A DNA stretch of 64,000 nt from Mucilaginibacter mali (GTDB taxonomy: Bacteria; Bacteroidota; Bacteroidia; Sphingobacteriales; Sphingobacteriaceae): positions 3,782,001-3,846,000 of the forward strand of contig NZ_CP054139.1 in assembly GCF_013283875.1 (NCBI RefSeq). The letters run 5' to 3'. Positions 33,376 through 42,271 of the stretch are shown here, piece after piece (positions within the stretch are counted from its first letter, which is position 1; every line of letters begins with the position of its first letter). The notes beneath the pieces were generated by a model. It had not been told where the DNA came from, ran no database searches, and saw only the letters and a program-made list of their open reading frames with translations. The position numbers and the translations under genes are program-made.

Positions 33376-34038
33376 TTAAACAAGTGCGTTTTGTAAAAAG
33401 CCAAGCAAAGGGTAAAGTTCCTTAAATACCCCGGCAACATTTTTCGCGATATCGATTTTTTTCAGTTCGGCATCTTTAAGCTGATGAACAGCGGCAAAGC
33501 TTTTTAGTTTCAGCAGGCTGATGTTTTCGTTATCAGCGTCATAACCATTAGGGATGGTTTTCAATTGCTCCTGGTCACGGAATTCACCAAATGTTTTTTT
33601 GAACGAGGACTTATCTACGATGGCTTTAAAATCGGTAGCGTTGTAATCTATCTCCTGGCGGATCATTTTTACATGTTCGCCCTCAGGCATCCAGTAGCCC
33701 CCGCCTACAAACGAGTTACCTGGTTCGATATGCATATAGTAGCCTATACCGGCAGCGTACCTGCCCTGGCTTAGCTTATGAATGCCTATCCAGTGCTTAT
33801 ACGGGGTTTTATCTTTGCTGAAGCGGATATCGCGGTAAATGCGCATGATGCATTTTTTTGGATCGGTGTGCGCATCCACCAGGGGATCTATCTTGCTTAG
33901 CTCTTTTAAAACATCGCCGGTAAATTGTACAATGTTATCATAAGCAAGCTGGTATTTGTCTTTATTATCAAGGAACCATTCGCGGTTGTTATTTTCCTTT
34001 ATTTCGGTTATAAAGTCAAGCGTTTGTTGGGTGATCAT
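33376..34038 (-). CDS. DUF2461 domain-containing protein
   Basis: 220 residues, cytoplasmic. TLDFITEIKENNNREWFLDNKDKYQLAYDNI, MRIYRDIRFSKDKTPYKHWIG and GGGYWMPEG are the hallmark blocks of DUF2461 (TIGR02453). The family is widespread but of unknown function. Its start overlaps the upstream DUF983 gene by 23 bp. Confidence 0.9.
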   Translation of the reverse strand: MITQQTLDFITEIKENNNREWFLDNKDKYQLAYDNIVQFTGDVLKELSKIDPLVDAHTDPKKCIMRIYRDIRFSKDKTPYKHWIGIHKLSQGRYAAGIGYYMHIEPGNSFVGGGYWMPEGEHVKMIRQEIDYNATDFKAIVDKSSFKKTFGEFRDQEQLKTIPNGYDADNENISLLKLKSFAAVHQLKDAELKKIDIAKNVAGVFKELYPLLGFLQNALV

Positions 34039-34423
34039 CGGTATCTAAATGCGGCTGGTAATGTATTTTGGGCGACAGCCAATATAACATCAATATACGC
34101 GAATATCGGTAATTAAAAGGCGCCAGCAAAAGGCATCCCGATAAAATGACACTTAAATATAACCAGGGCGATTCCATATTGCCGGTAAGCAACCATGTGC
34201 CTAAAGCCAGCGTAACCAGTTCGGCTACGTTCATGGCGTAGCTTACGTACATGGCGGCGTAAAAGTACCCCGGCTCTATCTCGAACAGTAAATTACAATG
34301 CGGGCAAACATCGCGCATCCCCGCCGACCGCAGCGAATACATCGGCCCCTTAAACATATCTCCCCTGCGGCAACGCGGGCATTTGCCATGCAACATTGCC
34401 CATACTTTAGGTGTTTCGGCCAT
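34016..34423 (-). CDS. DUF983 domain-containing membrane protein
   Basis: 135 residues. Two CxxC pairs (GKCPRCRRGDMF and DVCPHCNLLFEIEPGYFYAAMYVSY) form a likely zinc ribbon at the N terminus. Two hydrophobic stretches follow (about 60-80 and 88-105). DUF983 proteins are frequent near haem-copper oxidase genes. Here it lies downstream of the oxidase cluster on the same strand, which fits an accessory role, unproven. Confidence 0.88.
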   Translation of the reverse strand: MAETPKVWAMLHGKCPRCRRGDMFKGPMYSLRSAGMRDVCPHCNLLFEIEPGYFYAAMYVSYAMNVAELVTLALGTWLLTGNMESPWLYLSVILSGCLLLAPFNYRYSRILMLYWLSPKIHYQPHLDTDDHPTNA

Positions 34424-34505
34424 TATCTAATAGTAATTTTGGGGTAGATTTTTAGAAAATCAAAAAGTATGATCGTACAATAATTCACTCAAAACGAATG
34501 ATGAA

Positions 34506-34757
34506 CTACGCGGGGTTGGCCGCATTTTTGCGACGGTATTTTCGATACCACACGAAACCCACCGTACCTACGGCCAGGTAAGGGGCTGCAAGCAGATACA
34601 TCACGCCGTTATTTAAACCTTTGGTGGTACCGGCGCCGCTTTTGTTATTGGTTTCTACCATGGTAGAACACATGGCGCATTGCGCGTTTGCAGTTTTCAC
34701 ACTGCCCGCGGCCAGCATCAACACCATAACAGCTAAAAGCAATCGGAAGCTTTTCAT
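34506..34757 (-). CDS. Small exported membrane protein with CxxC motif
   Basis: 83 residues. A signal sequence (MKSFRLLLAVMVLMLAAGSVKTANA) is followed by QCAMCSTMVETN, a membrane helix (YLLAAPYLAVGTVGFVWY) and a basic tail. The paired cysteines could bind copper or take part in thiol exchange. Its position after DUF420 and SCO suggests a part in oxidase metallation, but that is inference from neighbours only. Confidence 0.7.
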   Translation of the reverse strand: MKSFRLLLAVMVLMLAAGSVKTANAQCAMCSTMVETNNKSGAGTTKGLNNGVMYLLAAPYLAVGTVGFVWYRKYRRKNAANPA

Positions 34758-34783
34758 GTTACAAATTTACGGAATATTTCGGG

Positions 34784-34930
34784 TGATTTAACCACAAAGG
34801 ACACAAAGAATTTGCGGGAATAAATAAGCACAAAGAACACAAAGAAAAACACTGACACTCCAGTGGTTTGTGCAAATTATATTCCTTTGTGTCCTTTGTG
34901 AAAACCTTTGTGCCCTTTGTGGTTAAGTCA
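34784..34930. repeat. Self-complementary intergenic element, CACAAAGG-type
   Basis: The first and last 25 bases are inverted copies matching at 23 positions (TGATTTAACCACAAAGG and CCTTTGTGGTTAAGTCA-like ends). The interior again repeats CACAAAGA/CCTTTGTG words. It lies between the DUF420 stop and the small Cys-motif gene on one strand, so it would sit inside a shared transcript. Confidence 0.85.
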
Positions 34931-34944
34931 AATCATCACTAAAA

Positions 34945-35517
34945 TTAAAAATGATAATACGGCGATATCAACAGGTAAACCACTACGCCGGTAATGGTTA
35001 CATACAGCCATATCGGGTAGGTCCAGCGTACCAGTTTGCGGTGTTTTTCTACCTGCATTTGCAGGCCGCGGTAAAAGCTTAGTAATATCAATGGTAATAC
35101 GGCAGCGGCCAGGATGATGTGCGATATCAGTATGGTTAGATAAATGGTACGTACGCTACCAATCGCGGCTTTTTCCATCGCGTCCAGCACGCCATCACCA
35201 TTAATGTCGCCAAAGATGGTCTCGGGCGCCATATAGTGAAACGTAATGTACGATACCAAAAACAGCGAGGACAAGCAGAAGGCTGCTATGTTGATGCTTT
35301 TATGCACCGCAATATTCCCCATCCTGATAAAGATGAGGGAAAGCACCAGTAAAAACGCACAGGTACCATTTAAAATGGCGTTTAGCTTAGGCAGGTAAAT
35401 AGTGAACGATGGCAGATGTTCGGGCGGAGGCAATACTTTCCTGTTCAGTAACACTACTACTAAAAATACAAACACCGATACAGCGGCTACAAAACGAAAT
35501 ATAAATTTATCTGTCAT
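34945..35517 (-). CDS. DUF420 membrane protein (CtaM-like) with an EF-hand-like loop
   Basis: 190 residues with five hydrophobic helices (about 8-25, 42-64, 75-94, 124-147, 164-186). DUF420 proteins assist assembly of haem-copper oxidases. The unusual part is a loop between the third and fourth helices: residues 104-115 read DINGDGVLDAME, which fills every ligand position of a calcium-binding EF-hand loop (D1, N3, D5, G6, D9, E12). It lies downstream of SCO after a 256-bp repeat-filled gap. Calcium binding is an inference from the motif. Confidence 0.85.
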   Translation of the reverse strand: MTDKFIFRFVAAVSVFVFLVVVLLNRKVLPPPEHLPSFTIYLPKLNAILNGTCAFLLVLSLIFIRMGNIAVHKSINIAAFCLSSLFLVSYITFHYMAPETIFGDINGDGVLDAMEKAAIGSVRTIYLTILISHIILAAAVLPLILLSFYRGLQMQVEKHRKLVRWTYPIWLYVTITGVVVYLLISPYYHF

Positions 35518-35538
35518 TCTTTTTATTATCGCTATTCA

Positions 35539-35661
35539 CACTGGCTTCAGTTTATAACTGAAGCCCATTGATATCTGCAAGTCTGTGACTTGCGTTGCTA
35601 TGTTAATAAAGTCACAGACTTTATCTTATCCGCAGGCTTCAGTTACAAACTGAAGCCAGTG
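35539..35661. repeat. Compound three-hairpin intergenic element, GGCTTCAG-type
   Basis: Outer arms 35539-35553 and 35647-35661 are perfect 15-bp inverted repeats. Inside are three more perfect hairpins: 35543-35565 (GGCTTCAGTT/AACTGAAGCC), 35579-35621 (AAGTCTGTGACT/AGTCACAGACTT) and 35635-35657. It can fold as one long stem or three stem-loops. Confidence 0.85.
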
Positions 35662-35695
35662 GGGGTTGTTGGTGTCAACACCAACAGTTGCCCAA

Positions 35696-35770
35696 TGTAG
35701 AGCCACATATTTGTGGCTCAAGCCTGCGCGACCGATCTGTATACGGGAGACGCAATTATGCGTCTCTACA
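35696..35770. repeat. Self-complementary intergenic element, TGTAGAG-type
   Basis: Ends TGTAGAG and CTCTACA are inverted. Each arm also forms its own hairpin (GAGCCACA/TGTGGCTC and GAGACGCA/TGCGTCTC). It ends 3 bp from the SCO stop. A relative lies at 52654-52723. A further small palindrome, TTGGTGTCAACACCAA, lies just left of it. Confidence 0.75.
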
Positions 35771-35773
35771 AAA

Positions 35774-36466
35774 TCAATACAACGGCTTCTCCTTCTTCCG
35801 CAACTCTTCCGATATCTGCACCTTCAACTCATCCACCAATCGCGTAACATCCGTGGCGGATGTACCATCGTAGTACCCCCTGATGCGGCGCTCCGGATCC
35901 AGCAGTACAATTTTGCTGCTGGCTATAAATTCGTCTTTACCGCTTTGCAGGGCATCCACAAATAGTCCCTTGCGGGCCAATGTATAAATTGTGGTGGTAT
36001 CGCCGGTCAGGAACTTCCATTTGCTGGCCGGCTGCCTGTATTGGGCGGCGAAGCTTTTCAATACGGCAGCGTTATCTCTTTGCGGATCGACCGTTATCGA
36101 TGCAAACGTTACCAGCTTGTTTTTGATGTAATATCCCGCCAGGCTATCCATATTGGCATTCACCTTTGTGCAGATATCCGGGCAATGGGTATAAAAAAAA
36201 CTGATCACCAGTATTTGCCCCTCAAGGGTTTTGAACGATACGGGTTTGCCATCCTGATCCAGCAAATTAAAGTCGCCCGCTTTGTGAAAAAGCGTATCGG
36301 GGATCTTTTTACCATGAAAGGTATGAAATGTGCCCGAGAGCGGCTTGGGGCCATAAAAGGGCAGCGGTTTGTACCTGTTTTTACCCTGACTGGTTAGTAA
36401 ATAATATAAAAATCCTGGTACCGCTAATATCAGTACCAGGATCACTATCTTTTTTATGCTGCTCAT
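35774..36466 (-). CDS. SCO1/SenC-family protein, conserved His ligand missing
   Basis: 230 residues with one N-terminal membrane helix (about 7-24) and a thioredoxin-fold domain outside the membrane. The copper/thiol motif CPDIC is at 95-99. SCO proteins deliver copper to the CuA site of oxidase subunit II. The third copper ligand, a histidine before the strand ending in a .VD.-type turn, appears replaced: the segment reads EFIASSKIVLLD with Ala182 at the expected place. It may act as a thiol reductase instead, or use another ligand. It lies 5 bp after the subunit IV gene. Confidence 0.88.
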   Translation of the reverse strand: MSSIKKIVILVLILAVPGFLYYLLTSQGKNRYKPLPFYGPKPLSGTFHTFHGKKIPDTLFHKAGDFNLLDQDGKPVSFKTLEGQILVISFFYTHCPDICTKVNANMDSLAGYYIKNKLVTFASITVDPQRDNAAVLKSFAAQYRQPASKWKFLTGDTTTIYTLARKGLFVDALQSGKDEFIASSKIVLLDPERRIRGYYDGTSATDVTRLVDELKVQISEELRKKEKPLY

Positions 36467-36471
36467 TTATC

Positions 36472-36828
36472 TCAGTAACCGGCAGCTTGATGTACATCTA
36501 CCCAATGGTGGCTTTCGTTGGTCAGCACCAGTATTAAACCGATGATAAACAGAATAGGCACTATAATAGTGTAAATTAAGGCCGTTGCTTCAAATTTTAA
36601 GTGCATGAAGAATGCAACAATAAAATAAGCTTTTGCAAGTGTTAATATAATGTATATAGGGTTAGCCACGCCGTATTCAATTATATGGTGCGGCACCATA
36701 TAAAGTGCTATAAAAAACTCAATAGCGGTTATAGCGGTCAGGATCCCCAATACCTGGAAGATCTTCTTCTTGGTCATTCCTTCGTGGTCGCCGTGATCTT
36801 CGTGCAGATGGTGTGTTGCTGATGACAT
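36472..36828 (-). CDS. Cytochrome c oxidase subunit IV family protein
   Basis: 118 residues with three hydrophobic helices (about 26-45, 58-78, 85-104), the layout of the small prokaryotic subunit IV. The N terminus is His/Glu-rich (ATHHLHEDHGDHEGM). It probably stabilises the caa3-type oxidase. It is 21 bp downstream of a subunit III gene, on the reverse strand with the rest of the cluster. Confidence 0.85.
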   Translation of the reverse strand: MSSATHHLHEDHGDHEGMTKKKIFQVLGILTAITAIEFFIALYMVPHHIIEYGVANPIYIILTLAKAYFIVAFFMHLKFEATALIYTIIVPILFIIGLILVLTNESHHWVDVHQAAGY

Positions 36829-36849
36829 AATATATCAGGTTGTGATGTT

Positions 36850-37569
36850 TTAAACTAAATAGAAGAATGTAAATACAAATACCCAAACAAGGTCTACAAA
36901 GTGCCAGTAAAGGCCAACTTTTTCAATCATCAGGTAGCTGCCACGTTTTTGGTAGGTGCCCAGTAAAACGTTAATCGTTATAACGATATTGATGATCACC
37001 CCGCTAAATACGTGGAAACCGTGGAAACCGGTGATAGTGAAGAACAGGTTAGCAAACTGCTGTGTATAAACCGGGTTAACCAGTTTCTCATCGTGGAAGA
37101 ACTCTTTTAGCGCTTCGTGGCTTGGGATATGTCCCCACCAAAAACCTTCTTCGTGCAGGTGTGTCCATTCTAAAGCCTGGCAACCCAGGAACATGAAACC
37201 ACCAATAACGGTAGCTATCATCCACCAAACAACCTCTTTTTTAGCATTACGATGACCGGCCTCTACCGCCAAAACCATCGTTACCGAACTGGCGATCAGG
37301 ATAAAGGTCATGATACCTACAAACACCAGTGGCGCGCCATGGGTTATGCTGGTTAATGGTACTGATTGGAAAACCAGATCGGGTGCAGGCCAGCTTGGAG
37401 AGCTGAAACGCAACGCGCCGTAAGAGATCAGTAACGTTGAAAATGTAAACGCATCCGAAAGCAGGAAGAACCACATCATTAGCTTGCCATACTCAACCGA
37501 GAATGGCGAACGGCCCCCGGCCCAGGCTGTGGTCTTTACTTCGTCAATTTGTGATGTTGTTGTACTCAT
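36850..37569 (-). CDS. Cytochrome c oxidase subunit III (second of two)
   Basis: 239 residues with about five to six membrane helices. Family motifs include GKLMMWFFLLSDAFTFSTLLISYGALR, TGFHGFHVFSGVIIN and YWHFVDLVWVFVFTFFYLV. The last HFVDxVWxF block is diagnostic of haem-copper oxidase subunit III. Subunit III has no redox centre but supports proton uptake and enzyme stability. It follows a shorter subunit III paralogue by 21 bp. Confidence 0.92.
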   Translation of the reverse strand: MSTTTSQIDEVKTTAWAGGRSPFSVEYGKLMMWFFLLSDAFTFSTLLISYGALRFSSPSWPAPDLVFQSVPLTSITHGAPLVFVGIMTFILIASSVTMVLAVEAGHRNAKKEVVWWMIATVIGGFMFLGCQALEWTHLHEEGFWWGHIPSHEALKEFFHDEKLVNPVYTQQFANLFFTITGFHGFHVFSGVIINIVITINVLLGTYQKRGSYLMIEKVGLYWHFVDLVWVFVFTFFYLV

Positions 37570-37590
37570 CTGTACTAAAATAAGAGATGT

Positions 37591-38178
37591 TTAAATTTGA
37601 TTCAAAAGTAAAAAAACGTATAGATAAATCCATATAATATCCAAGAAATGCCAAAAAATAGCTGACATTTCCATCCGATATAAATTCTTAACCTGTGGTA
37701 TCCCTTTAATGCTGCCCGCCAATGCAGCGCCCAGCCATACCAGGCCGCCCAAAATGTGCAGGATATGCATAAAAGTGATCACATAAACAAACGACCGCGA
37801 CGCGTTCGGGTCGGTTAAAAACACCTGCATTTTGTACGACAGGATGTACCAGCCATAAACCTGCAGGCATAAAAAGGTGATGCCTAAACCAATGGTGAGC
37901 CATAAAAACAGTCCCTGCAGGCCGCGCTCGTTCTGTTTGGCCGCCCTTGATGCCATAAACAGCGTAATGCTGCTTATTACCAGCACAATAGTGCTGTACC
38001 TGAACGATGCAGGCAATATCACATTCAACCCGTGCCCCTTGCCGCCGGCATATACGATAAAGCCGCTGCTAAAGGCCGCGAAAAGCATAAACGAGCAGAA
38101 AATAAAGATCCACATGTTAAACTTTTTGGCGCCAAGCTGTTGTATCTTCTCGTTATCTTGTTGTAACTGAGCCATCAT
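37591..38178 (-). CDS. Cytochrome c oxidase subunit III (first of two, short)
   Basis: 195 residues with five membrane helices. The C-terminal motif EMSAIFWHFLDIIWIYLYVFLLLNQI is the conserved subunit III block, and FMHILHILGGLVWLGAAL is the matching helix with histidines. It lies 3 bp after ctaB. Two different subunit III genes in tandem are usual in Bacteroidota oxidase clusters. The two may together replace one canonical subunit. Confidence 0.9.
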   Translation of the reverse strand: MMAQLQQDNEKIQQLGAKKFNMWIFIFCSFMLFAAFSSGFIVYAGGKGHGLNVILPASFRYSTIVLVISSITLFMASRAAKQNERGLQGLFLWLTIGLGITFLCLQVYGWYILSYKMQVFLTDPNASRSFVYVITFMHILHILGGLVWLGAALAGSIKGIPQVKNLYRMEMSAIFWHFLDIIWIYLYVFLLLNQI

Positions 38179-38181
38179 TAT

Positions 38182-39069
38182 TTATTTCGCAATAAAATCA
38201 AACAAAAACATTAATTGCACCACCGGCAAATAAAAGAACGATCCGAACATCAGCGATCGGGCCGCTTTAATTTCGCAGGTGCGCAAAAGTACAAATCCCT
38301 GGTATAAAAATATCAAACTGCACACCAGCGATACGCCCCCTACATAATAACCGCCATAGTGGTAAATAGTTGGGAGTAAACTTACCGGCACCAGGATGGC
38401 GGTAAACAAAAACGTAATGGCGGCGCTCACTTTATCGCGCCCGCCGCTGGGCAGCAGGCGGAAACCCGCCAGTTTATAATCATCGTCAAGCACCCAGGCG
38501 ATAGCCCAAAAATGCGGGAACTGCCATACAAATTGTATCCCGAACAGGATCAGGGCAATTTCATCTATCCGGCCATGTGGCTGCGCGGCTACATAACCGA
38601 TAAGTGGTGGCAATGCACCCGGTATAGCGCCAACAAAAACCGCGATGGGTGATTTTTGCTTCAAAGGCGTATAAGCGAATGCGTATAGCAATATCGAAAA
38701 TACCGATAGCAGGCCGGTCAGCAAATTCAGGCTGCCCAGCAGATAAGTTCCGGCTATGCCCATACCCAAACCCAGTACCAAACCTTGCCCGGTGGTCATA
38801 CGTCCGGCAGGCATCGGGCGGTCCATGGTGCGCTTCATCAGCTTATCCAGGTCTTTTTCAATCACCTCGTTAAAGCAATTGGCTGCCGATGTTACCAAAA
38901 AGCCGCCGATAACCAGCTTCAGCCAGTTGATCCACATTTGTGTGCTGTACAACGAAGCCTCGGGATTAGGGTTATGCTTAACACCAATAATAAATGATAT
39001 CGACGCCGAGAACACTACCAAAAAGGTAAGCCTGGTTTTGATCAGTTTTGAAAAGTCTTTCCCTGTCAT
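38182..39069 (-). CDS. ctaB: Haem O synthase (protoheme IX farnesyltransferase)
   Basis: 295 residues with about nine membrane helices, UbiA superfamily. The prenyl-diphosphate motif is NCFNEVIEKDLDKLMKRTMDRPMPAGR, and the second Asp motif lies in WVLDDDYKLAGFRLLP. It adds a farnesyl group to haem B to make haem O. Its first codon overlaps the ctaA stop by 4 bp, so haem O and haem A synthases are made together. Confidence 0.95.
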   Translation of the reverse strand: MTGKDFSKLIKTRLTFLVVFSASISFIIGVKHNPNPEASLYSTQMWINWLKLVIGGFLVTSAANCFNEVIEKDLDKLMKRTMDRPMPAGRMTTGQGLVLGLGMGIAGTYLLGSLNLLTGLLSVFSILLYAFAYTPLKQKSPIAVFVGAIPGALPPLIGYVAAQPHGRIDEIALILFGIQFVWQFPHFWAIAWVLDDDYKLAGFRLLPSGGRDKVSAAITFLFTAILVPVSLLPTIYHYGGYYVGGVSLVCSLIFLYQGFVLLRTCEIKAARSLMFGSFFYLPVVQLMFLFDFIAK

Positions 39070-40127
39070 GCCAATGCCCCCCTGTTATTAACCGACCGTG
39101 ATAAATTGAGCAGCAGGTAAAACTGCGCGCCAAACACCAAACTGGCCAGTACAATGTGCGATGCCTGCGCGAAAGGCGGCAGCGCGAAGTATGACAGCGC
39201 TATGCCTGTGCCTATTTGCAGCATGATCATCAAAAAAATAAAACTCATTATTTGCTGCTGTATGGAGTGGCGGCTGTAACTTTTGCGGATCAAACCATAC
39301 AACATCACATTCAACACAAAAACTGCCAGCGCTATGTCGCGGTGTTGGTTAAATATATCACCGGCTTTTGCTACCCAATCCTGGCGGTAACCGCCTTGTA
39401 AATGGGCCGAAACCTCGTCTATCTTTTCGCGTACCGATGTACCAAAAGTGATCTGTACAATGCTTAATATTAATACGGCCACGGCCAGCAGGTATAAAAA
39501 GCCTTTTATAGCCATTTTGGGCCTGCCCACCACTTTCGCGGCGTGGTAACTATAAATGCACAATGCCAGTATGGCTAATGCCAGCAGCATATGTACAGTA
39601 ACTATCCATGCCACCAAATTGGTTGAAACCACGATAGAACCTAACCATCCCTGGAAAACAACCAAAAGCAAGTTAAAAACGCTTGCTACAGGTATCCAGT
39701 TATTAATCCCCCTGTAATTGAATGAGTAGATAGCCGTCAGCAATAAAAATATGCCTGATAAAACGCCTGCTATGCGATTGGCATATTCTATCCAGGTTTT
39801 AACAGCATTAAATTCTTCGGGAACCAGTATCGACTTGTCTTCGCGGATGCGGGTGGCAAGTTCGCTATAGCCAAATACATCAAGTGTTTTAGCAAAGCGG
39901 TCGTTCTTTTTCTTGCGACCGGCCACGTATTTCTCTTTATAATCGGCCGGTAATTGCGATACGTTGGTGGGCGGGATATAGCCACCAAAACATTTAGGCC
40001 AATCCGGGCATCCCATACCCGAACCAGAGCTGCGCACCACACCACCCGCCAAAATCACAACAAATAGCAAAATAATTGCAGTAAGGTTAAATTTCCGAAA
40101 CCGTTCTTTTGCTGATGCTTTACTCAT
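39066..40127 (-). CDS. ctaA: Haem A synthase (COX15/CtaA family)
   Basis: 353 residues with eight predicted membrane helices. The N-terminal block AGGVVRSSGSGMGCPDWPKCFGGYIPP is typical of COX15/CtaA. Histidines that bind haem lie in WIVTVHMLLALAI, HQHRDIALAVF-like and QASHIVLASLVFG segments. It oxidises the C8 methyl of haem O to a formyl group for haem A. It is the first gene of the second half of the oxidase cluster, after a 236-bp gap full of inverted repeats. Confidence 0.93.
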   Translation of the reverse strand: MSKASAKERFRKFNLTAIILLFVVILAGGVVRSSGSGMGCPDWPKCFGGYIPPTNVSQLPADYKEKYVAGRKKKNDRFAKTLDVFGYSELATRIREDKSILVPEEFNAVKTWIEYANRIAGVLSGIFLLLTAIYSFNYRGINNWIPVASVFNLLLVVFQGWLGSIVVSTNLVAWIVTVHMLLALAILALCIYSYHAAKVVGRPKMAIKGFLYLLAVAVLILSIVQITFGTSVREKIDEVSAHLQGGYRQDWVAKAGDIFNQHRDIALAVFVLNVMLYGLIRKSYSRHSIQQQIMSFIFLMIMLQIGTGIALSYFALPPFAQASHIVLASLVFGAQFYLLLNLSRSVNNRGALA

Positions 40128-40135
40128 TCTTCTTC

Positions 40136-40332
40136 TAAGTCGCGACTCTTAAGCCGGTAGTTCTAAGCCTGTAGTCAGTAGCCTTAAGTCGATAGTCCGT
40201 AGTTAGAAATACCTTAGACTTGATGCTTAAGACTTCAAACTTGCTGCTTAAGGCTTCAAACTTGATACTGTCTTTTAAAAAACTAAGTCTTAAGTCGGGA
40301 ATTTGACTTCGCTCTCCGGACTTAAGACTTAG
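40136..40332. repeat. Self-complementary intergenic element, CTTAAGTC-type (long)
   Basis: A 197-bp run of CTTAAG, AGTCTTAAG and GTAGTC words. The right part has perfect 14-bp inverted arms: 40283-40296 (CTAAGTCTTAAGTC) and 40319-40332. The rest pairs imperfectly. It separates ctaD from ctaA and could divide the cluster into two transcripts. Related to 2632-2727. Confidence 0.75.
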
Positions 40333-40363
40333 GATATATTGAACAGGGGCAATGCCCTGTTAA

Positions 40364-42253
40364 TTAGCTTTCTTGGTTGCCCGATTTGTTTTTAGCCACC
40401 CACTCGTGGTAAGCTTTCAAACCCGCCTCATTATCTTCGAAATCGTGCTCGGTGTTAGAGCTCATAGTTTGAGAGAAAGGCGTAGTTTGCGGGATAAAAT
40501 CATGATCGGCACCCGGCTTGCTGTAATCATAAGGCCAACGGTAGATGGTTGGGATCTCGCCCGGCCAGTTACCATGCAGGTGCTCAACAGGTGTAGTCCA
40601 CTCCAGGGTATTTGATTCCCATGGATTTTCGGTGGCTTTTTTACCCCAGAATATCGAGTGAATAAAGTTGATCAGGAAGCCAACCTGTGCTAAAGCTGAT
40701 ATGATAGCAGCCCATGTAATGAACATGTTTACTGATAACCAGCGTTTCATCGATTCGAACTCGGTGAAAGCATAGTAACGGCGTGGCACACCATCCAGAC
40801 CCATAAAGTGCATCGGGAAGAATACCAGGTAAGCGCCAATAAATGTCAGCCAGAAGTGCAGGTAACCTAAACGGTCATCCATCATCTTACCGAACATTTT
40901 AGGGAACCAGTGGTAAACACCGGCCAACATACCGAATATTGCTGCCGAACCCATTACCAGGTGAAAGTGGGCCACTACGAAGTAAGTATCGTGCAGGTTG
41001 ATATCCAAAGCGGCGTTACCCAGGAAGATACCTGTTAAACCACCAGAGATGAAGAACGATACCATACCGATAGCGAAAAGCATAGCAGGCGTAAACCTGA
41101 TGTTACCGCGCCACAGCGTAGCCAGCCAGTTGAATGTTTTTACCGCAGATGGTACCGCGATGATCAGCGTAGTGATCATGAACACACCGCCCAGGAACGG
41201 GTTCATACCCGTAACAAACATGTGGTGGCCCCATACGATGAACGACAGTACAGTGATACCGATCAGCGAGTAAACCATCGCGTGGTAACCGAAGATAGGT
41301 TTGCGTGAGTTAACCGACATGATCTCTGATGAGATACCCATGGCCGGCATAATTACGATATATACCTCAGGGTGGCCCAGGAACCAGAATAAATGCTGGA
41401 ACAGGATCGGGCTACCACCCTCAAATGATAATACTTTTCCGTTTAATACGATGTCCGACAGGTAGAAGCTGGTACCAAAGCTACGGTCGAAGATCAGCAA
41501 TACCACACCTGCAACCAGTACCGGGAATGCTAATACACCCAGGATAGCGGTAAGGAAGAATGCCCAGATAGTCAAAGGCATTTTCCACAGGTCCATACCT
41601 TTTGTACGCATGTTTAATACGGTACTAACGTAGTTGATACCGCCCAACAATGATGAAGCGATAAAGCACACCATACTGATCAGCCACAGGGTCATACCCA
41701 GATCAGAACCTTTCATTGCTTTTGGCAATGCAGATAATGGCGGGTAAATTGTCCAGCCACCGCTTGCAGGGCCTTTTTCAATGAAGAACGAGCTTAACAT
41801 GATCACGCTGGCAGTAAAGAAGAACCAGTAAGATAACATGTTCATGAACGGCGATGCCATATCACGCGCGCCAACCTGTAAAGGGATCAGCAAGTTACTG
41901 AAAGTACCGCTTAAGCCGGCAGTTAACACAAAGAATACCATGATGGTACCGTGGATGGTTACCAGCGAGAGGTAGAAACCCGGGTCTAAACGGCCATTAG
42001 GCGCAAAGCGGCCCAGCAAAGTTTCTAACAAAGGGAATGCCTTATCAGGATAAGCCAACTGGATCCTGAAAAGTATAGATAAGATCATCGCGATAACGGC
42101 CATCGTAATACCTGTGATCAGGAACTGCTTGGCGATCATCTTGTGGTCCTGACTGAAGATATATTTGGTCAGGAAAGTATCGTGATGGTGCTCGTGATCA
42201 TGGTCGTGGTCATGCTGATGTGCTCCGTGATCTTGAACTGATAATGTTGACAT
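40364..42253 (-). CDS. ctaD: Cytochrome c oxidase subunit I
   Basis: 629 residues with at least 12 membrane helices plus extensions. Catalytic motifs: GHPEVYI (CuB histidine and cross-linked tyrosine), WGHHMFVTGM (CuB histidines) and HDTYFVVAHFHLVMGSA (haem a and a3 ligands). It reduces O2 to water and pumps protons. The extra N-terminal tail has the His-rich stretch HGAHQHDHDHDHEHHHD, an unusual potential metal-binding region. It is 18 bp after ctaC, in the long Act-oxidase transcript. Confidence 0.97.
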   Translation of the reverse strand: MSTLSVQDHGAHQHDHDHDHEHHHDTFLTKYIFSQDHKMIAKQFLITGITMAVIAMILSILFRIQLAYPDKAFPLLETLLGRFAPNGRLDPGFYLSLVTIHGTIMVFFVLTAGLSGTFSNLLIPLQVGARDMASPFMNMLSYWFFFTASVIMLSSFFIEKGPASGGWTIYPPLSALPKAMKGSDLGMTLWLISMVCFIASSLLGGINYVSTVLNMRTKGMDLWKMPLTIWAFFLTAILGVLAFPVLVAGVVLLIFDRSFGTSFYLSDIVLNGKVLSFEGGSPILFQHLFWFLGHPEVYIVIMPAMGISSEIMSVNSRKPIFGYHAMVYSLIGITVLSFIVWGHHMFVTGMNPFLGGVFMITTLIIAVPSAVKTFNWLATLWRGNIRFTPAMLFAIGMVSFFISGGLTGIFLGNAALDINLHDTYFVVAHFHLVMGSAAIFGMLAGVYHWFPKMFGKMMDDRLGYLHFWLTFIGAYLVFFPMHFMGLDGVPRRYYAFTEFESMKRWLSVNMFITWAAIISALAQVGFLINFIHSIFWGKKATENPWESNTLEWTTPVEHLHGNWPGEIPTIYRWPYDYSKPGADHDFIPQTTPFSQTMSSNTEHDFEDNEAGLKAYHEWVAKNKSGNQES

Positions 42254-42271
42254 AATTGCTATCTGAAAATA

